A DNA stretch of 64,000 nt from Angelobacter sp036557225 (lineage in GTDB: Bacteria; Acidobacteriota; Terriglobia; Terriglobales; Acidobacteriaceae). Within the stretch, counting starts at the first letter, position 1. Each line of letters opens with the position of its first letter. The stretch covers positions 1 to 64,000 of the forward strand of contig DATBHX010000126.1 of NCBI GenBank assembly GCA_036557225.1, in the 5' to 3' direction. Of the stretch, positions 60,719-64,000 are shown piece after piece. A model generated the notes under the pieces. That model saw only the letters and a program-made list of their open reading frames with translations. It searched no databases and was not told the origin of the DNA. The position numbers and the translations under genes are program-made.

Positions 60719-62119
60719 CTACAAAATGTATCTTGAGAGGTCCTGGTCCTTCACAATATCCACCAGCATCTTTTTCACGTAGTCGGCGTCGACTTTGACT
60801 GTTTTCTCTTCCATATCCGGCGCGTTGAAGCTGATCTCATCCAGCACGCGCTCCATGATGGTGTGCAGCCGCCGTGCCCCGATATTTTCCGTGGCCTCGT
60901 TCACCTGAAAGGCGAAGTGAGCGACCTCATTCAGCGCTTCGCGCGTGAACTCCAGCTTCAGGCCCTCGGTCTCCAGCAGCGCCGTGTACTGCTTCACCAG
61001 GGACGATTTGGGCTCCGTGAGGATGGCAATGAAGTCCGCCATGGTCAGCGACTTCAACTCCACGCGAATTGGGAAGCGGCCCTGCAATTCTGGAATCAGG
61101 TCGCTGGGCTTGGAAACGTGGAACGCTCCTGCTGCGATGAACAGAATATGGTCGGTGCGCACCATGCCATAGCGCGTATTCACCGTAGTGCCTTCCACGA
61201 TCGGCAGAATATCGCGCTGCACGCCTTCGCGCGAAACATCCGGGCCGTGGCCGCTCTCGCGCCCGGCAATCTTGTCGATCTCGTCCAGGAAGATGATGCC
61301 GGCCTGCTCCACGCGCTCTACCGCCGTGCGCGTCACCTGGTCCATATCAATCAGCCGCGACTCTTCTTCCTGCGCCAGATATTCAAACGCCTCACTGACC
61401 TTCATCTTTCGCTTCTTGGTGCGCTGACCAAAAATGTTGGGCAGCATGTCTTTAATGTTGATGTCCATCTCCTCTACACCCTGGTTGGAGATGATTTCAA
61501 ACGCCGGCGTGGAGCGCTCGCGTACTTCCAACTCCACGACGCGGTCATCGAGCTTTCCTTCCCGCAGCTGCTGGCGCAGCTTTTCCCGCGTACGGGCAGA
61601 GGAATCCTCACCTTCGGTGGCCAGAGCAAATCCCGCGGTGGAGGTTGCGGGCGTGGGAGCGGCAGGTAACAATAGATCGAGCAGCCGTTCTTCCGCCTGC
61701 AACTCGGCTTTGTCTGTGACTTCTTCCAGCTTTTCTTCGCGCACCATGTCAATGGCGATCTCCACCAGATCGCGGATCATCGACTCCACATCACGGCCGA
61801 CGTAGCCCACTTCCGTGAACTTTGAAGCCTCGACTTTCAAGAATGGAGAGTTGGCCAGGCGGGCCAGCCGGCGCGCGATCTCCGTCTTGCCCACGCCCGT
61901 GGGGCCGATCATGATGATGTTTTTCGGCATGATATCTTCCGCGATATCGGGCGGAAGCTTCTGCCGCCGCATGCGGTTGCGCAGGGCAATGGCCACTGCG
62001 CGCTTGGCGTCATGCTGGCCGACGACGTACTTGTCCAGTTCGGTAACAATTTCTTTCGGGGTCAGATCATCCAGCATGATCTCAGCTTCATCGGCCACGC
62101 TGGGCAGGTAGATTGCCAT
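60719..62119 (-). CDS. hslU: ATP-dependent protease ATPase subunit HslU
   Basis: HslU unfolds substrates for the HslV peptidase in the cytoplasm. The 466-residue product has 'ELDKYVVGQHDAKRAVAIALRNRMRR', Walker A 'MIGPTGVGKTEIARRLA' (residues 72-80 for GPTGVGKTE), 'EVGYVGRDVESMIRDL', an I domain insert of low complexity, Walker B 'IIFLDEIDKIAG', and ends in 'DLSRYIL', the tail that docks into HslV. GGAG lies nine bases before the ATG. A DUF3052 gene separates it from hslV. Confidence 0.96.
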   Translation of the reverse strand: MAIYLPSVADEAEIMLDDLTPKEIVTELDKYVVGQHDAKRAVAIALRNRMRRQKLPPDIAEDIMPKNIIMIGPTGVGKTEIARRLARLANSPFLKVEASKFTEVGYVGRDVESMIRDLVEIAIDMVREEKLEEVTDKAELQAEERLLDLLLPAAPTPATSTAGFALATEGEDSSARTREKLRQQLREGKLDDRVVELEVRERSTPAFEIISNQGVEEMDINIKDMLPNIFGQRTKKRKMKVSEAFEYLAQEEESRLIDMDQVTRTAVERVEQAGIIFLDEIDKIAGRESGHGPDVSREGVQRDILPIVEGTTVNTRYGMVRTDHILFIAAGAFHVSKPSDLIPELQGRFPIRVELKSLTMADFIAILTEPKSSLVKQYTALLETEGLKLEFTREALNEVAHFAFQVNEATENIGARRLHTIMERVLDEISFNAPDMEEKTVKVDADYVKKMLVDIVKDQDLSRYIL

Positions 62120-62139
62120 TTATACAGCTCCTCAACTTC

Positions 62140-62294
62140 AGCAATTAGCAACTAACAATTAGCAAATAGCCAAAAACGCAACACACATGAATCCCGGTAA
62201 CACTGCTATCGAATACGGCTGGTCCGTTTGATCCTTACTAAGAAACTGTGTCCTTATCAGTGTTGGCTAATTGCCAATTGCTATTTGCTAGCTG
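62140..62294. repeat. Two opposed heptamer arrays (AGCAATT type)
   Basis: AGCAATTAGCAACTAACAATT continues as AGCAAATAGCC (62140-62171). The second array, GGCTAATTGCCAATTGCTAT followed by TTGCTAGCTGC (62264-62294), is its approximate inverse. The second array overlaps the stop codon of the DUF3052 gene (62281-62283). The spacer contains no gene. Confidence 0.65.
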
Positions 62295-62697
62295 CTCGGT
62301 CTTTCACTCGAATCACAAACTTCAAACCTGACCACGTTTCATCAATCGCGCAGACCTTTACGTCCACCAGTCCGCCTTCCAGTCCGATTTCGCGGACAAT
62401 ATTCTCGTTGAGATCGGTGGCGCGCCCGCTGGCTTTCTTGGGCCAGCTGATCCAAAGCATGCCGTCAGACACCAGCGCAGAAGCGAGTCTGCTGAAATCC
62501 TTTTCCAGCGCCGCGCGTTTGTCAGTGAAATAGATCACGACGTTGGCCTTGCCGGCCAGACGCTCCGAGCTCTCTACACGATCAGGAAGCTTGCCCAGGT
62601 CTTTGATGAAGGTCGGCGGGTGGTTGCGCAATACAACGCGGTGTCCCGGCTTGATGCCGATCTTCTGGACCAGCGGCGTTCCTGAATAGCCTGCCAT
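62281..62697 (-). CDS. DUF3052 protein between hslV and hslU
   Basis: The 138-residue product matches DUF3052: 'GYSGTPLVQKIGIKPGHRVVLRNHPPTFI' at the start, 'ANVVIYFTDKRAALEKDFSRLASALVSDGMLWISWPKKASGRATDLNENIVREIGLEGGLVDVKVCAIDETWSGLKFVIR' to the end. It is four bases downstream of hslV on the same strand, so probably cotranscribed with it. The role is unknown. Its stop (AASK-stop) is supplied by a heptamer array. Confidence 0.88.
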   Translation of the reverse strand: MAGYSGTPLVQKIGIKPGHRVVLRNHPPTFIKDLGKLPDRVESSERLAGKANVVIYFTDKRAALEKDFSRLASALVSDGMLWISWPKKASGRATDLNENIVREIGLEGGLVDVKVCAIDETWSGLKFVIRVKDRAASK

Positions 62698-62701
62698 GGT
62701 T

Positions 62702-63310
62702 CTAATGCGCGGAAGCCGGTGTAACCGCTTTGTCCGGCGAGCCGGAAAGCTCCTCGACCACGAAATTCTCGTTGGTAAAAATGCAGATTTTGCCGGCGAT
62801 TTTCATCGCCTCTTCGGCAATCCGCCGTGCCGGCAGCTCGGTGTTATCCATCAATGCCCGGGCCGCAGCCAGGGCATACGATCCGCCGCTGCCGATGGCG
62901 GCCACGCCTCCGTCCGGTTCAATCACGTCACCGGCGCCGCTGATCAGGAACATCACGTTCGCGTCAGCCACCAGCAGCAGGGCTTCCAGATGGCGCAGCA
63001 TTTTGTCGGTACGCCACTCTTTGGCCAGCTCCACAGCCGCGCGTCCCAGGTTGCCGTGATACTGCTCCAGCTTGGCCTCAAAGCGGGCGAAGAGCGAAAA
63101 CGCGTCTGCGGTTGAACCCGCAAAGCCCGCCAGAATTTTTTCGTTATACAGCCGCCGGATCTTTCGCGCCGTGTGCTTGATCACGTTTTCGCCCAGCGTG
63201 ACCTGGCCATCAGCGGCCATGACCACGCTGTTACCGCGGCGTACACACACAACCGTGGTGGAGCGGATTCTGTTCTGATTGTTGCCGGAAGTCGCTTGCT
63301 TGGGTGCCAT
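62702..63310 (-). CDS. hslV: ATP-dependent protease peptidase subunit HslV
   Basis: HslV forms the proteolytic chamber that HslU feeds. The 202-residue product has 'STTVVCVRRGNSVVMAADGQVTLGENVIKHTARKIRRL' near the start, then 'AGFAGSTADAFSLFARFEAKLEQ', 'IGSGGSYALAAARALMDNT' and 'IAGKICIFTNEN'. The catalytic Thr is Thr18, so a 17-residue propeptide must be removed. Short propeptides occur in several HslV lineages. The C-terminus (GSPDKAVTPASAH) is a little longer than usual. Confidence 0.95.
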   Translation of the reverse strand: MAPKQATSGNNQNRIRSTTVVCVRRGNSVVMAADGQVTLGENVIKHTARKIRRLYNEKILAGFAGSTADAFSLFARFEAKLEQYHGNLGRAAVELAKEWRTDKMLRHLEALLLVADANVMFLISGAGDVIEPDGGVAAIGSGGSYALAAARALMDNTELPARRIAEEAMKIAGKICIFTNENFVVEELSGSPDKAVTPASAH

Positions 63311-63457
63311 GAGAACAATTCTTTATTATACAGACGCAACTCGCTGGCGATGCGCAACAACCGCCGTGGCACAGGCCTTTCTTTATCAAAATCCAGCTCT
63401 GGTCGGCGATTGATTTGTGGGATAAGATGTGTCCAATTTTTTCCTCGAGGAGGCAGC

Positions 63458-63688
63458 ATGCTTCAAAAAGGCAAGATATTCGTGTCTGCGATTGTCGTGG
63501 TCCTGTTCCTTGCCGGGGCTGTTCCCCTGCGCGCAGCGGGGCACGATGAGCACAGAAAGTGTGAACAGCGCATTCACAACGCGGAAGCCAGATTGCAGAA
63601 CGCGATTCGCAAGCATGGCGAACGCAGCCGTCAGGCAGAGAAGCGCCGTCGTGAACTGGAAGACGTTCGCGCCCATTGCCGCTACTAG
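63458..63688 (+). CDS. Small secreted coiled-coil protein (76 aa)
   Basis: ATG 63458 follows CGAGGAGGC, a strong ribosome site. The product has a signal peptide (MLQKGKIFVSAIVVVLFLAGAVPLRAAG) and a highly charged helix 'CEQRIHNAEARLQNAIRKHGERSRQAEKRRRELEDVRAHCRY', with one Cys near each end that could form a disulfide or dimer. No family recognised. The signal and ribosome site make it a likely real gene. Confidence 0.72.
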   Translation: MLQKGKIFVSAIVVVLFLAGAVPLRAAGHDEHRKCEQRIHNAEARLQNAIRKHGERSRQAEKRRRELEDVRAHCRY

Positions 63689-63788
63689 GAAGACGCATTC
63701 CAATCAGGTCGATTTCTTTTTACCGGCCAGCCTGCCCAAGACTGGCCGTTCTTTTTCCAACCAGCCCACGATTTGATAAATTCTCTGC

Positions 63789-64000
63789 ATGTCAAAACCG
63801 GTTCCCATCGGCGTTCAGGGCCGCGCGGAAGAAGTTGTGGAGCATCGCCACACGCTCAACCATCATAATCCGGCGCTGCCAGGCATATACTCCACTCCCA
63901 ACATGATCGGCCTGATGGAGTGGGCCGCTTCCAACGCCATGCTGCCTTACTGTGACGAAGGTGAAATCAGCGTGGGCACGGCCATCAACATTGAACATCG
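63789..64000 (+). CDS. Thioesterase-like protein (hotdog), 3' end outside window
   Basis: The frame starts at ATG 63789 (MSKPVPIGVQGRAEEVVEHRHTLNHHNPALPGIYSTPNMIGLMEWAASNAMLPYCDEGEISVGTAINIEH) and runs off the window after about 70 codons. The pattern resembles the FlK-type fluoroacetyl-CoA thioesterase family, with 'YSTPNMIGLMEWAASNAM' and 'EISVGTAINIEH' in the hotdog sheet. The C-terminus and any further ligand-binding residues are not visible. Confidence 0.7.
   Translation, partial: MSKPVPIGVQGRAEEVVEHRHTLNHHNPALPGIYSTPNMIGLMEWAASNAMLPYCDEGEISVGTAINIEH

Noticed and set aside
1..64000. tRNA or rRNA genes
   Set aside because: No cloverleaf or conserved rRNA stretch was recognised by eye; a tRNA scan could still find one.

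Overview
The window looks like a chromosomal segment of a Gram-negative, soil-type Acidobacteriota (Terriglobia-like) bacterium. Evidence: a giant Oar-type TonB-dependent receptor, an acidobacterial-type VWFA protein, many secreted or lipoprotein hypotheticals, HslUV, and many dispersed intergenic repeats. No rRNA, tRNA or CRISPR array was recognised. The assignment comes from protein character only; no search was run. || Layout. 1-5.8 kb: hypothetical genes, YqeY, then a class V aminotransferase and SerA (serine synthesis). 5.8-8.4 kb (minus): a split DsbD-like thiol relay made of CcdA, two TlpA/ResA thioredoxins and a free nDsbD domain. 8.5-13.5 kb: a VWFA protein, a membrane-anchored peroxiredoxin whose active-site Cys codon is UGA followed by a SECIS-like hairpin (probable selenoprotein), an amidohydrolase and a DoxX protein. 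13.5-30.4 kb: PilZ-like protein, MnmG enlarged by repeat-derived insertions, a carboxyltransferase, M14 peptidase, POTRA protein, phosphoesterase and ThrS. || 30.6-39.7 kb: a block unlike its surroundings and visibly richer in A+T. It holds a divergent family B DNA polymerase with exonuclease and polymerase motifs, in one operon with an HNH-like protein and an 89-residue protein. It also holds an AbrB/MraZ-like regulator flanked by GGTAAAA/GGGTAAA boxes, and a tight operon of a 137-residue protein, a HEMGH metallopeptidase-like protein and a dCTP-deaminase-like protein, followed by small genes. I read it as a mobile or plasmid-derived island with a possible defence or nucleotide-pool module. 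No integrase is visible. || 39.8-64 kb: core-type genes again, including a hybrid histidine kinase, SDR, FMN-dependent 2-hydroxyacid dehydrogenase, glutamate dehydrogenase, an ABC-F ATPase, an acidic/lysine-rich histone-like protein, an MltD-type transglycosylase, the Oar-type receptor, a GAF-SpoIIE phosphatase, and HslU-DUF3052-HslV. || Repeats. At least four families of short dispersed repeats lie between genes: degenerate 7-8-mer tandem arrays, 'CACGGAGACACGGAGG' and 'CCGCGGATTTGCGCGGATGAACACGGAT' elements, GC-rich palindromes, and 'GGGCTAAAGCCC'-type hairpins. Several reach into coding regions and supply the stop codon or in-frame insertions.
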